DNA of 51,131 nt from Aeromicrobium sp. Lineage in GTDB: Bacteria; Actinomycetota; Actinomycetes; Propionibacteriales; Nocardioidaceae. Positions 7,669 through 15,757 of the stretch are shown here, one piece after another. Location of the stretch: the NCBI GenBank assembly GCA_008017265.1, contig SSHC01000054.1:1-51131 (forward strand), given 5' to 3'. A model generated the notes under the pieces. That model was not told the DNA's origin. It did no database searches and worked only from the letters and a program-made list of their open reading frames with translations. Within the stretch, counting starts at the first letter, position 1. Every line of letters begins with the position of its first letter. A program made the position numbers and the translations under genes.

Positions 7669-8489
7669 GCATCACCGGAAGCATCAACGCCCAACTCAAG
7701 TCACTTCTTGACGACATCAAGGCACTGCCTAACACGGTCAAGGGTCTGGAAATTTCAGATCTTCAGAAGAAGGCAGAAAGCCTCGCACAGAGCGCCTTCG
7801 GACAGGCTGCCGCCGCGTACACCGAAGTTGCCAAGTTGAGCGACGATGTCATCAGCAAGGCCAAGGGCTTCAAACTTGACGACGTCAAGACCTCGATCGA
7901 TGAGTTCAACAAGGGTGCAGAAGAATTCGTTTCCTCACTGCGCGGCAAGGTTGACGACCTTACCGTTGACGATTTGAAGAGCGCCGTTGACGAATTCCGC
8001 GACAAGGCCGAAGACATCGTCGACGATCTCGAAGACGCCGCTGAGGGACTTGTCGAAGACCTTGCTGACAAGGCGAAGCAGATTCGTGAGAAGGCTGCTG
8101 GAGTCGTTGGAAACGTTGAAGGCGCTGCGGCTTCGTTCGCTTCCTCGGCCAAGATCCGCAAGGCGACTGCTCCTGCGAAGGCAGAAGAGAAGAAGGCTGC
8201 TCCGGCTAAGAAGGCTGCACCTGCTGCCAAGAAGGCTGCTCCGGCGAAGAAGGCTCCCGCCAAGGCTGCTGCGAAGAAGGCTGCTCCAGCGAAGAAGGCC
8301 GCGCCTGCTGCGAAGAAGGCTGCACCGGCTAAGAAGGCCGCGCCTGCTGCGAAGAAGGCTGCACCTGCTAAGAAGGCTGCTCCGGCTAAGAAGGCCGCGC
8401 CTGCTGCGAAGAAGGCTGCTCCGGCTAAGAAGGCTCCTGCCAAGGCTGCACCTGCTAAGAAGGCTGCACCTGCTGCCAAGCAAGACTGA
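7665..8489 (+). CDS. hbhA: HBHA-like protein with Lys/Ala/Pro-repeat tail
   Basis: A 274-residue protein in two parts. Residues 1 to about 165 are amphipathic, charged and almost Pro-free, predicted to form long helices or coiled coil. Residues from about 168 to the end are KKAAPA-type repeats, strongly basic. This layout matches mycobacterial heparin-binding hemagglutinin, whose Lys-rich tail binds sulfated glycans and whose helical part self-associates. The same tail chemistry occurs in histone-H1-like proteins, so DNA or polyanion binding is an alternative. No signal peptide is present, as in HBHA. A strong ribosome site AGGAGGAAG lies just before the ATG, inside the XRE gene. A terminator follows directly. 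Confidence 0.8.
   Translation: MSITGSINAQLKSLLDDIKALPNTVKGLEISDLQKKAESLAQSAFGQAAAAYTEVAKLSDDVISKAKGFKLDDVKTSIDEFNKGAEEFVSSLRGKVDDLTVDDLKSAVDEFRDKAEDIVDDLEDAAEGLVEDLADKAKQIREKAAGVVGNVEGAAASFASSAKIRKATAPAKAEEKKAAPAKKAAPAAKKAAPAKKAPAKAAAKKAAPAKKAAPAAKKAAPAKKAAPAAKKAAPAKKAAPAKKAAPAAKKAAPAKKAPAKAAPAKKAAPAAKQD
8180..8480 (+). repeat. Degenerate tandem repeats encoding the Lys/Ala/Pro tail
   Basis: Repeated GCTGCnCCnGCnAAGAAG-like units encode AAPAKK and AAPAAKK in variable order. Such DNA is prone to slippage, so repeat number may differ between strains. Confidence 0.85.
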
Positions 8490-8506
8490 GTTAACTGACA
8501 CTCAAC

Positions 8507-8538
8507 GAGGGTGGGCGTTCTGCGGAACGTCCACCCTC
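8507..8538 (+). terminator. Intrinsic terminator after the HBHA-like gene
   Basis: GAGGGTGGGCGTTC pairs with GAACGTCCACCCTC across a TGCG loop (14 bp, one G-U), followed by a weak T-rich stretch. Confidence 0.8.
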
Positions 8539-8585
8539 TGTCATTCTTGAGAACTTTCCCTGAGATCAAAGCTTCGCGTTCGGCC

Positions 8586-8591
8586 TAGAAT
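8586..8591 (+). promoter_or_regulatory. -10 box of the DUF2200 gene
   Basis: TAGAAT with exactly six bases to the ATG at 8598 and no Shine-Dalgarno. Confidence 0.5.
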
Positions 8592-8597
8592 TGCACA

Positions 8598-8939
8598 ATG
8601 CATCGAATTTTTTCCGTGAGTTTCGCTTCGGTGTATCCGCATTACGTTGCAAAAGCAGTCAAGAAGGGCCGTACCCAAGCAGAAGTCGACACCGTCATAG
8701 AGTGGCTCTTGGGGTATTCGCCCGCTCAGCTTCGCGAACATCTCGACGCCGAAACCACGATTCTTGATTTCTTGAACTCGGCGACGATGAATCCGAACGC
8801 GCACCTGATCACTGGTGTTGTCTGCGGAGTGCGAGTCGAGAACATCGACGACCCACACATGCGCGACATCAGATACCTCGACAAACTCATCGACGAGTTG
8901 GCCAAAGGCAAACCGCTAGAGAAAATTCTCCGAACCTGA
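8598..8939 (+). CDS. DUF2200 family protein
   Basis: A 113-residue protein that matches the DUF2200 family over its whole length. It starts with [19 protein letters not shown], has the central [16 protein letters not shown], and ends [21 protein letters not shown]. It is a widespread small cytosolic protein of unknown function. It has its own leaderless-type promoter and lies between two terminators, so it is probably a single-gene unit. There is no membrane segment and no obvious catalytic motif. Conservation of the GVVCGVRVE segment suggests a functional site, but no role can be assigned. Confidence 0.88.
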   Translation: MHRIFSVSFASVYPHYVAKAVKKGRTQAEVDTVIEWLLGYSPAQLREHLDAETTILDFLNSATMNPNAHLITGVVCGVRVENIDDPHMRDIRYLDKLIDELAKGKPLEKILRT

Positions 8940-8956
8940 TTTGCTGAAACGGCAAC

Positions 8957-8992
8957 AAAGAACCCCGCCCTCTATGAGGAGCGGGGTTCTTT
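8957..8992. terminator. Bidirectional terminator between DUF2200 and typA
   Basis: AAAGAACCCCGC pairs with GCGGGGTTCTTT, with an inner CCTC/GAGG helix. T runs lie on the 3' side on both strands, so it can serve both convergent genes. Confidence 0.85.
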
Positions 8993-9025
8993 TGTGAGGG
9001 CTGAACTCTGATGACCCTAGCGGCT

Positions 9026-10897
9026 TTAGCCGCGCTGGCGTGCGCGAGCCGTACGCGAGCGTTCGCCCGCATCCAAGACGACCTTGCGAATACGAACAGC
9101 GGTCGGGGTGATCTCGACGCACTCGTCTTCGCGACAGAACTCCAACGACTGCTCAAGGGAGAGCTTCTTCGGCGGAATCAACTTCTCGAAGTTGTCGGCC
9201 GACGATGATCGAACGTTCGACTGCTTCTTCTCTTTTGTGATGTTGACATCCATGTCTTCGTCACGAGAGTTTTCGCCGACAATCATTCCTTCGTAGACCT
9301 CGGTCGTGGGGTCGATGAAGAGCGTGCCGCGTTCTTGGAGGTTCGTCATCGCATATGACGTGGCCGCGCCAGCGCGGTCTGCCACGAGCGATCCTGATGG
9401 GCGCGTGTTGATTTCGCCCGCCCACGAGTCGTAGCCCTCAAAAACATGGTTCGCGATGCCCGTGCCTCGCGTATCAGTCAGGAACTCAGTACGGAAACCA
9501 ATGAGTCCACGAGCCGGAACGATGTATTCGAATCGAATCCAACCCGTTCCGTGGTTGATCATCTGCTGTACTTGGCCCTTGCGAGTAGCCAAAAGTTGCG
9601 TGATCGTGCCGAGGTATTCCTCGGGCGCATCGATTGTGAGCCGTTCGTAGGGTTCATGGACTTTGCCATCGACCAGGCGCGTTACTACTTGTGGCTTGCC
9701 AACCGTGAGTTCGAAGCCTTCGCGGCGCATTTGTTCAACAAGAATCGCAAGAGCGAGTTCGCCTCGGCCTTGAACTTCCCAGGCGTCGGGGCGGTCTGTG
9801 GGCAGAACGCGCAGCGACACGTTGCCGACGAGTTCAGAATCGAGACGATCCTTAACAAGGCGCGCGGTGACCTTCGTACCCTTTTCGCGCCCTGCCAGCG
9901 GCGAGGTATTCGTTCCGATGGTCATCGAGATCGCAGGTTCATCCACCGTGATCAACGGCAGTGCAACGGGGTTGTCGACGTCTGCGAGCGTCTCACCAAT
10001 CATGATGTCGGGAATACCAGCGATTGCCACAATGTCGCCCGGGCCAGCAGATTCACCGGGCACACGAGTGAGCGCTTCAGTGATCAAGAGTTCAGAGATC
10101 TTCACCTGCTTGGTCGTGCCATCGGCACGCATCCACGCAACTTGCTGTCCCTTCTTGAGCACGCCTTCCTTGATGCGAACCAACGCCAGACGCCCCAAGA
10201 ACGGGGACGAGTCGAGGTTCGTGACGTGAGCCTGAAGCGGAGCGCCTTCGGTGTATTCAGGCGCTGGGACGTGTTCAAGAATCGTTTGGAACAACGGAAG
10301 CAGCGACTCTTCGTCGGGAAGGGTCGCGTTTTCAGGAGCCGTGAGCGACGCGCGGCCGGCACGGGCTGAGGCGTAAACCACTGGGAAATCGAGAGCGTCT
10401 TCAGACGCGTCTTCGGGGAGCAAGTCCATGAACAAGTCATAGGCCTCTTCAACGACCTCGGCAATGCGAGCGTCGGCGCGGTCCACCTTGTTGACCACCA
10501 AAATCACAGGCATTTTTGCCTCAAGCGCCTTGCGCAAAACGAAACGAGTTTGAGGCAAAGGGCCTTCGGAAGCATCGACAAGCAAGACGACAGCGTCAAC
10601 CATCGACAGGCCGCGCTCAACCTCGCCGCCGAAGTCGGCGTGTCCAGGGGTATCGATGATGTTGATCGTGATGCCATCTTCAGCACCGGGACCGGTGTAA
10701 CGGACAGCGGTGTTCTTGGCGAGGATCGTGATCCCCTTTTCACGTTCAAGATCGCCAGAGTCCATGACCCGTTCGGCCATCTCGTGGTGTTCGTTGAACG
10801 AGCCCTGCTGTTTCAACATGGCATCAACCAACGTGGTCTTACCGTGGTCTACGTGGGCAACAATGGCGACATTTCGAATGTCAGAGCGAATCGGCAC
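9026..10897 (-). CDS. typA: GTP-binding protein TypA/BipA
   Basis: A ribosome-associated translational GTPase of about 623 residues, the usual length. It has G1 [10 protein letters not shown]3 [14 protein letters not shown] and G4 NKVDR, then EF-G-like domains and the BipA-specific C-terminus ([18 protein letters not shown]). It acts in 50S subunit assembly and stress adaptation. The GTG start gives [19 protein letters not shown], the usual family N-terminus. It is preceded by TAAAAT and seven bases, fitting a leaderless mRNA. An ATG three codons upstream (10906) is the alternative. Open frame continues 240 nt further upstream, but that sequence is unlike any TypA and is not coding. It ends with a basic Arg-rich tail. 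Confidence 0.93.
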   Translation of the reverse strand: MPIRSDIRNVAIVAHVDHGKTTLVDAMLKQQGSFNEHHEMAERVMDSGDLEREKGITILAKNTAVRYTGPGAEDGITINIIDTPGHADFGGEVERGLSMVDAVVLLVDASEGPLPQTRFVLRKALEAKMPVILVVNKVDRADARIAEVVEEAYDLFMDLLPEDASEDALDFPVVYASARAGRASLTAPENATLPDEESLLPLFQTILEHVPAPEYTEGAPLQAHVTNLDSSPFLGRLALVRIKEGVLKKGQQVAWMRADGTTKQVKISELLITEALTRVPGESAGPGDIVAIAGIPDIMIGETLADVDNPVALPLITVDEPAISMTIGTNTSPLAGREKGTKVTARLVKDRLDSELVGNVSLRVLPTDRPDAWEVQGRGELALAILVEQMRREGFELTVGKPQVVTRLVDGKVHEPYERLTIDAPEEYLGTITQLLATRKGQVQQMINHGTGWIRFEYIVPARGLIGFRTEFLTDTRGTGIANHVFEGYDSWAGEINTRPSGSLVADRAGAATSYAMTNLQERGTLFIDPTTEVYEGMIVGENSRDEDMDVNITKEKKQSNVRSSSADNFEKLIPPKKLSLEQSLEFCREDECVEITPTAVRIRKVVLDAGERSRTARARQRG

Positions 10898-10904
10898 TCT
10901 ATCC

Positions 10905-10910
10905 ATTTTA
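10905..10910 (-). promoter_or_regulatory. -10 box of typA
   Basis: On the reverse strand TAAAAT is followed by GGATAGA and then GTG-CCG-ATT. This promoter covers the competing ATG at 10906 and favours the GTG start. Confidence 0.5.
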
Positions 10911-10965
10911 CGGCACGGCCCCTGATCCCCGAAATCGGAATACCCATTGAGGCGACGGGGCGAAT

Positions 10966-10993
10966 TTGAAGATTTGTTTCGGAGGAGTACAGT
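10966..10993 (+). promoter_or_regulatory. Promoter candidate for the DHA2 exporter unit
   Basis: TTGAAG, 16 bp, TACAGT. The -10 overlaps the GTG of the possible leader peptide at 10992. If this promoter is used, translation of the peptide would have to start at the in-frame GTG at 11004. Confidence 0.4.
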
Positions 10994-11069
10994 GAAATTT
11001 CGTGTGCGCCTGAGGGCACCTCTCGGCCCCCTCATTCTTAGGCGCGCGCCGTGCAGTTGGCTCGGCTGA
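10992..11069 (+). CDS. Possible 25-residue leader peptide with Arg-X-Arg arrest motif
   Basis: A short ORF preceded by GGAGGAG (10981-10987) and starting GTG. Its residues 4-8 are R-V-R-L-R. An in-frame GTG at 11004 would instead give a peptide beginning M-R-L-R. Arg-X-Arg (+X+) is the sequence at which macrolide-bound ribosomes stall in ErmDL-type leaders, and the next gene is a multidrug exporter. Inside the ORF, 11006-11016 pairs with 11029-11045 (GCGCCT/AGGCGC and GAGGG/CCCTC). The loop sequence CACCTCTC (11017-11024) is complementary to the exporter's ribosome-site region (11115-11124). The coding status is inferred; a chance ORF is possible. Confidence 0.35.
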   Translation: MKFRVRLRAPLGPLILRRAPCSWLG

Positions 11070-11128
11070 ATCTCCTTTGAGTTCATGGCCCCGCTCTGCC
11101 GTCGGTGTTCAAGTGAGAGAAGTGGAAC

Positions 11129-12694
11129 ATGAGTCGTAGTCATGCTGCCAGCAGCACGGGCGAGGTCGATGAAAAGATCGATGCCAGTGTCCTGATTGTG
11201 GCGGGCGTTGTCGTGATGGGTTCCATCATGTCGATCTTGGACATCACCGTCGTCAACGTCGCAATTCCGACGTTCCTCACGGAGTTTGAAGTCGACAAGA
11301 TTTCGACCGTCGCGTGGGTCGTGACGGCCTACACCTTGGCGCTTGCGGCCGTCATCCCAATGACGGGTTGGGCGGCTGATCGGTTCGGCACCAAGCGCCT
11401 TTACATGCTGGCGTTGGCACTCTTCACGGCTGGTTCAGTCTTGTGTGCCATGGCATGGAGTATCGAGAGCCTCATTGCTTTCCGTGTCGTTCAAGGTCTC
11501 GGTGGCGGCATGTTGATGCCTTTGGGCATGACGATTATGACTCGGGCCGCGGGTCCAAAACGCATGGGCCGACTTATGGCGATTTTGGGTATTCCGATGT
11601 TGCTCGGTCCGATCGCAGGGCCGATCTTGGGTGGCTGGCTGATTGAAGTGGCCACATGGCATTGGATCTTCTTGATCAATTTGCCTCTCGGAATTGGTGC
11701 ATTGATTTATGCGGCGCTCGCTCTGCCCAAAGACGAAGCTCACCCCAGCGAGACGTTCGACTTTGTCGGCATGCTGATGATGTCTCCAGGTCTTGCCCTC
11801 TTCTTGTACGGTGTGTCGTCAATTCCCGAAGTTGGCGGGATGGATCACGTCAAGGTGTGGGGCACGATGTTGGGTGGTGCGCTGCTCATCGCAGCCTTCG
11901 TCGTCTATAGCTTCAAACCCGCGCATCCTCTTTTGGACTTGCGATTGTTCAAGAACTTCAACTTGACGATTTCCATCCTGACGATGTTCCTTTTCGCTAG
12001 TGCGTTCTTCGGCGGCTTGTTCCTTGTGCCGACGTACCTGCAGCAAGTGGGCGGCGAAACCGCGCTTGGCGCGGGACTCCTGATGGCCCCGCAAGGTCTT
12101 GGCGCCATGCTCACGATGCCGCTCGCCGGAATTTTGGCCGACCGTTTCCCGGTGGGCCGAATCGTGCCGTTCGGTATCGCGGTCATCACGGGGGGCATGT
12201 TCGCCCTCACGAAGATCGATGCTGATACGAGCAATACCCACTTGATGATCAACCTATTCATCTTGGGTCTGGGTATGGGTCTGACGATGATGCCGATTAT
12301 GTCGTCGGCGCTGCGGACGCTCCGCCCCCATGAAATCGCTCGTGGCTCAACGCTGCTCAACATCACGCAACAGATCGCCTCCTCGATGGGTGTAGCGACT
12401 ATCTCCGTCGTTTTGGTTCAGAATCGTGAAGGTTCCAAAGCGCTCGCAGCAGCAGAAGCCATGAGCCACGCGCAGATGGCAGGTACGCAACCGCCAGCGG
12501 ATGTGCTGGCCATCATCGCTCAGTACGGCGAATCGTTCCAGTCGGTTGTGCTCGATGACTTGACCGCATCGTTCGCGGCGGCATTCTTCATTTCGTGCAT
12601 CATGTGTGGCGTTGCGTTTTTGGCAAGCCTCTTGCTCCCGAAGAAGCGCAGCGCGGATGAGACTGAGAACACGACGCCCGTCGTTATTCACTGA
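11129..12694 (+). CDS. DHA2-family (EmrB/QacA type) MFS multidrug exporter
   Basis: A 521-residue polytopic membrane protein, consistent with the 14-helix DHA2 drug:H+ antiporters. Motif D1 is visible (SILDITVVNVAIP) near the first helix. Motif A is GWAADRFGTKRLYM. Motif C/B-like GLGGGMLMPLGMTIM is followed by GPIAGPILGGWL (motif C of exporters). It probably exports hydrophobic toxic compounds using the proton gradient; the substrate is unknown. The ATG has a modest ribosome site (GAGAGAAG). The 230-bp leader upstream contains a possible arrest peptide and a sequence complementary to this site. The following gene is convergent. Confidence 0.9.
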   Translation: MSRSHAASSTGEVDEKIDASVLIVAGVVVMGSIMSILDITVVNVAIPTFLTEFEVDKISTVAWVVTAYTLALAAVIPMTGWAADRFGTKRLYMLALALFTAGSVLCAMAWSIESLIAFRVVQGLGGGMLMPLGMTIMTRAAGPKRMGRLMAILGIPMLLGPIAGPILGGWLIEVATWHWIFLINLPLGIGALIYAALALPKDEAHPSETFDFVGMLMMSPGLALFLYGVSSIPEVGGMDHVKVWGTMLGGALLIAAFVVYSFKPAHPLLDLRLFKNFNLTISILTMFLFASAFFGGLFLVPTYLQQVGGETALGAGLLMAPQGLGAMLTMPLAGILADRFPVGRIVPFGIAVITGGMFALTKIDADTSNTHLMINLFILGLGMGLTMMPIMSSALRTLRPHEIARGSTLLNITQQIASSMGVATISVVLVQNREGSKALAAAEAMSHAQMAGTQPPADVLAIIAQYGESFQSVVLDDLTASFAAAFFISCIMCGVAFLASLLLPKKRSADETENTTPVVIH

Positions 12695-12712
12695 CGAGCG
12701 AAGTCTGCACAC

Positions 12713-12734
12713 GTGACGGTCAGGTGACGGTCAG
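12713..12734. repeat. 11-bp tandem duplication at the MFS/SDR junction
   Basis: GTGACGGTCAG occurs twice in direct succession and covers the stop codon of the reverse-strand SDR gene. Confidence 0.85.
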
Positions 12735-13468
12735 GTGTCGCGAGCAACTTTCCAATTAGTTGCTTGCGCCACAGGACGAATCACCATCAAATCGATGTCG
12801 ACATGGCTGGGTCGCGTTGCAACCCAAGCAATGGCTTGCGCGATATCTTCGGAGGTTAAAGGTTGCGCGACGCCCGCATACACGGCCTCGGCGCGTTCGT
12901 GATCGCCGGCGAAGCGGTTGAGTGAGAACTCTTCGGTGTGGACCATGCCCGGGGCGATCTCGGTAATCCGAACAGGTGTCCCGTTCAGTTCGAGGCGCAG
13001 CGTCTCGGTGATGGCTTTGAGCGCGTGCTTAGCAGCCGTGTACCCGCCACCGCCCTCGTACGTTGAGTGGCCGGCGGTCGAGCCTACGTTGATGATGGTT
13101 CCTGCAGTTGCGGCAATCAAGGCAGGCGCGAACGCTTGCGTGACTGAAACCGTGCCAAGCACATTGACGTCATACATGCGACGCCACTGTTCGAGATCAG
13201 CATCGACAACATGGTCAAGGTCGAATGCTCCGCCAGCATTGTTGACGAGCACGTCGAGCGTTCCGCTGACCTGCGCCGCAGCTGACGAAACCGATTGGGG
13301 ATCGGTGATGTCACAGACAATCGCGGTCCCGCCAATCTCATCGGCGAGCGTTGTGATTCGGTCAAATCGGCGAGCCAGACAGTAGACATGGAATCCATGG
13401 GTGGCCAACTCGCGAGCGGTGGCCGCTCCAATTCCGCTGCTTGCGCCCGTTACGACTGCGTTCTTCAT
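12731..13468 (-). CDS. Short-chain dehydrogenase/reductase
   Basis: A 245-residue classical SDR with the nucleotide-binding TGASSGIG (7-14), NNAG (76-79) and the catalytic triad Ser130, Tyr143 and Lys147 (YTAAK). It resembles the YdfG/serine 3-dehydrogenase group, which oxidises small 3-hydroxy acids with NADP, but the substrate cannot be fixed from sequence. Arg33-Arg34 after the second strand favour NADP. It is divergent from mshA, and the two -10 boxes overlap (13482-13488). It is convergent with the MFS exporter, with no terminator visible between them. Confidence 0.88.
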   Translation of the reverse strand: MKNAVVTGASSGIGAATARELATHGFHVYCLARRFDRITTLADEIGGTAIVCDITDPQSVSSAAAQVSGTLDVLVNNAGGAFDLDHVVDADLEQWRRMYDVNVLGTVSVTQAFAPALIAATAGTIINVGSTAGHSTYEGGGGYTAAKHALKAITETLRLELNGTPVRITEIAPGMVHTEEFSLNRFAGDHERAEAVYAGVAQPLTSEDIAQAIAWVATRPSHVDIDLMVIRPVAQATNWKVARDT

Positions 13469-13481
13469 AGGACAAGCGTGC

Positions 13482-13488
13482 CAGAATA
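13482..13488. promoter_or_regulatory. Overlapping divergent -10 boxes of mshA and the SDR
   Basis: CAGAAT (13482-13487, forward) ends seven bases before the mshA ATG. The same DNA read in reverse gives TATTCT (13483-13488), about 14 bp before the SDR ATG. Only one polymerase can occupy the site at a time. Confidence 0.45.
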
Positions 13489-13494
13489 GACAAC

Positions 13495-14703
13495 ATGGTT
13501 GAGGCCAAACCGCGACGCGTGGCGATGCTGTCGGCGCACACGTCGCCTCTGGAACAGCCCGGATCGGGCGATGCTGGCGGGATGAACGTTTATGTTCTCG
13601 AGCTTTCGCGCAAGCTGGCTCGCTCTGGGTTCGAGGTCGACATGTTTACTCGCGCCACATCTCGGCACCAGCCCCTCGTGATTGATGTCGAGCCCGGGAT
13701 TCGAGTGCACAATGTGGCGGCCGGGCCGTTCGAGGGACTCAACAAGAACGAACTGCCCACCCAAATGTGTTCCTTTGTGCGTGACGTTTTGCGGGTTGAA
13801 GCCCAACACGAGCCCGGATATTTTGATCTGATTCACTCTCACTACTGGCTGTCTGGCCAGGTCGGGACGGTGCTCCGAGACCGATGGAACGTGCCGTTGG
13901 TGCACACCATGCACACGATGGCGAAAGTCAAGAATGCGGCACTCGCCGAAGGCGATGAGCCTGAACCGCGAGGGCGTGAGCGCGGAGAAGAGGAAATCGT
14001 GCGGCTCGCCGACCGGCTTATCGCCAATACTGACGAGGAACGCCACGAACTCATCGACCTTTATTCAGCAGATCGCGACAAGGTGCGGGTTGTGCATCCC
14101 GGAGTCGATTTGTCAGTGTTCCGTCCTCGTGCCACCCCTCAAGAACCGCCGCTCATCCTCTTCGCGGGGCGTATCCAGCCTCTCAAGGCACCCGATCTCA
14201 TACTCAAGGCGTCGGCTCTCTTGCCAGACGTTGACCACCGTGTCGCGATTGTGGGGGGAGTGTCGGGCACAGGTGTCGACCACCCGGACGCGCTAAGCGA
14301 TTTGGCTCGTGATTTGGATATCGCTGATCGAGTAGATTTCCATCCCGCAGTCAGCCAAAGCGAACTAGCCGAATGGTATTCGCGGGCCGCGGTCGTGTGC
14401 GTGCCTTCATACAATGAGTCGTTTGGGCTCGTGGCACTCGAGGCGCAAGCCTGTGGAACCCCAGTCGTCGCGGCGCACGTTGGCGGCCTTGGCACGGCGG
14501 TCGTTGATGGGGTTACGGGCACTCTCGTTGCCGGTCACGATCCTGCCGCGTTCGCTCAAGCGATCCGCCCCTATCTGACGAATCCACACGTACGGTCGGC
14601 GGCGAGCGCGAAAGCCGTGGACTTCGCATCAGGGTTCGGATGGAATACGACGGCAGCCAAAACGATTGAGGTGTATGAAGAAGCGCTCTGGGAGTTCACA
14701 TGA
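13495..14703 (+). CDS. mshA: D-inositol-3-phosphate glycosyltransferase (mycothiol synthesis)
   Basis: A 402-residue GT4 glycosyltransferase. It transfers GlcNAc from UDP-GlcNAc to 1L-myo-inositol-1-phosphate, the first step of mycothiol synthesis in the cytosol. The MshA-specific N-terminal motif GSGDAGGMNVYV is at residues 23-34. The HSHYWLSGQVG segment and the GT4 donor site PSYNESFGLVALEAQACGTP are intact. Length is normal for the family. The -10-like CAGAAT seven bases upstream suggests a leaderless mRNA. It overlaps ybjN by ATGA. Mycobacterium has the same mshA-ybjN pair followed by gpm and senX3-regX3; here about 4 kb of other genes are inserted. Confidence 0.95.
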   Translation: MVEAKPRRVAMLSAHTSPLEQPGSGDAGGMNVYVLELSRKLARSGFEVDMFTRATSRHQPLVIDVEPGIRVHNVAAGPFEGLNKNELPTQMCSFVRDVLRVEAQHEPGYFDLIHSHYWLSGQVGTVLRDRWNVPLVHTMHTMAKVKNAALAEGDEPEPRGRERGEEEIVRLADRLIANTDEERHELIDLYSADRDKVRVVHPGVDLSVFRPRATPQEPPLILFAGRIQPLKAPDLILKASALLPDVDHRVAIVGGVSGTGVDHPDALSDLARDLDIADRVDFHPAVSQSELAEWYSRAAVVCVPSYNESFGLVALEAQACGTPVVAAHVGGLGTAVVDGVTGTLVAGHDPAAFAQAIRPYLTNPHVRSAASAKAVDFASGFGWNTTAAKTIEVYEEALWEFT

Positions 14704-15182
14704 CAGTTCACGACAACATCGTCGAGGCGCTGCGTGCTGCCGAGTTGGATTATGTTCAACATGGTGCTGACACGTTTGAGATCGAACTTCCGGGAGTACG
14801 CAAACTCAAGACCACCTGCCGATTGACGGTTGGCCGTCACGCGCTCTCAATTCAAGCGTTTGTTGCTAGGAACCCCGACGAAAACCACGAAGCTGTCTAC
14901 CGGTGGATGCTTGAGAAGAACCTCAAGATGTATGTCGTATCTTTTGCCGTCGATGCCGCTGGAGATATTTACCTAGACGGGAAACTCCCACTCGAAGCTG
15001 TCACGGTCAGTGAAATGGATCGTGTCTTGGGCTCGGTCCTGCAGTATGCCGACGAATCGTTCAACATGATTCTCGATTTGGGATTCGCTACGTCCATACG
15101 GAAGGAATGGCAGTGGCGCGAGTCTCGTGGTGAGTCAACAGCCAACCTTGAAGCGTTCCGCCACCTGCGTTCGAAGGAGTAG
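14700..15182 (+). CDS. YbjN domain protein
   Basis: A 160-residue protein of the YbjN family (Rv0487-like), a type III secretion chaperone-like alpha/beta fold. Recognisable segments are GVRKLKTTCRLTVG, FVARNPDENHEAVYRWMLEKN and the region VSFAVDAAGDIYLDGKLPL. Its biochemical role is unknown; conserved linkage to mshA suggests a link with thiol or oxidative metabolism, but that is inference. The ATGA overlap with mshA implies translational coupling. The DsbA-fold gene follows 2 nt after its stop, with AAGGAG inside the ybjN 3' end, so the three form one operon. Length is typical. Confidence 0.88.
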   Translation: MTVHDNIVEALRAAELDYVQHGADTFEIELPGVRKLKTTCRLTVGRHALSIQAFVARNPDENHEAVYRWMLEKNLKMYVVSFAVDAAGDIYLDGKLPLEAVTVSEMDRVLGSVLQYADESFNMILDLGFATSIRKEWQWRESRGESTANLEAFRHLRSKE

Positions 15183-15184
15183 TA

Positions 15185-15757
15185 ATGGAGGCCTTGGTTT
15201 TCGCGGACTTGACTGATGTGGAGTCCTACCTTGGTGCTGTCCGATTCGAACGAGCCGCGGCGCTGCACTCGATTCTCACCGGCGAACAAGTAAACATTCA
15301 TTATCGAGCCATCGAGCCGACCGGCGCCCTCGATCCCGAAGAGGCGATCAGCTCTGCCCGAGTCTCCGGTATTGACCTCAACATTGATGACATCGTGCCT
15401 GCCGATTCCACTGATGCCTGGCGGTTGGCCGTGTGGGCGGGTGCCGTGAGCGCACAGGCCCAGCGTGATTTCGTGCATCAGGTGTGGCGAGCGCACTTCC
15501 TCGAAGGCGCAGATATAGCCGACCCCATTGTGCTCGCTGGACGGGCTGCGCTCGCCGGGTTGGACTTGGCAATCGCTGAAGAAGTGCTCGCTGAAGGTCA
15601 GTTCCTCGGCGAAGTTATTCAACAGCGTGAAACCGCCGCATCACTCAACGCTTCGGCGACTCCCTTCATCGTGGTCGACGCGGTCTACACGATCGTCGGA
15701 TTGCAGTCCCAAGATCAGTACGTGCGCGCACTCGCATCGATTCGTGACGCACGTTAA
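15185..15757 (+). CDS. DsbA/FrnE-fold protein without the CXXC active site
   Basis: A 190-residue protein with the layout of DsbA-like (FrnE, mycothiol-dependent nitroreductase) oxidoreductases: a first strand (LVFAD), a helical insertion, and a C-terminal thioredoxin half. The Pro that precedes the last strands is kept (SATPFIVVD, Thr159-Pro160, expected cis). Family members read CPWC-Y-L-G where this one reads DVES-Y-L-G (residues 11-17), so both redox cysteines are gone, and no Cys is visible elsewhere in the protein. It is probably not a thiol oxidoreductase and may bind a substrate or partner. Strong ribosome site AAGGAG. Its stop overlaps the convergent ligase stop. Confidence 0.78.
   Translation: MEALVFADLTDVESYLGAVRFERAAALHSILTGEQVNIHYRAIEPTGALDPEEAISSARVSGIDLNIDDIVPADSTDAWRLAVWAGAVSAQAQRDFVHQVWRAHFLEGADIADPIVLAGRAALAGLDLAIAEEVLAEGQFLGEVIQQRETAASLNASATPFIVVDAVYTIVGLQSQDQYVRALASIRDAR

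Noticed and set aside
7763..8569. Reverse and alternate frames over the HBHA-like repeat tract (Ala/Phe- or Arg/Leu-rich)
   Set aside because: Low-complexity translations produced by the repeats themselves; the forward frame has the strong ribosome site and operon overlap.
10898..11143. N-terminal extension of typA by up to 82 residues
   Set aside because: Unlike any TypA; the family N-terminus begins at [18 protein letters not shown], and the promoter TAAAAT lies inside the extension.
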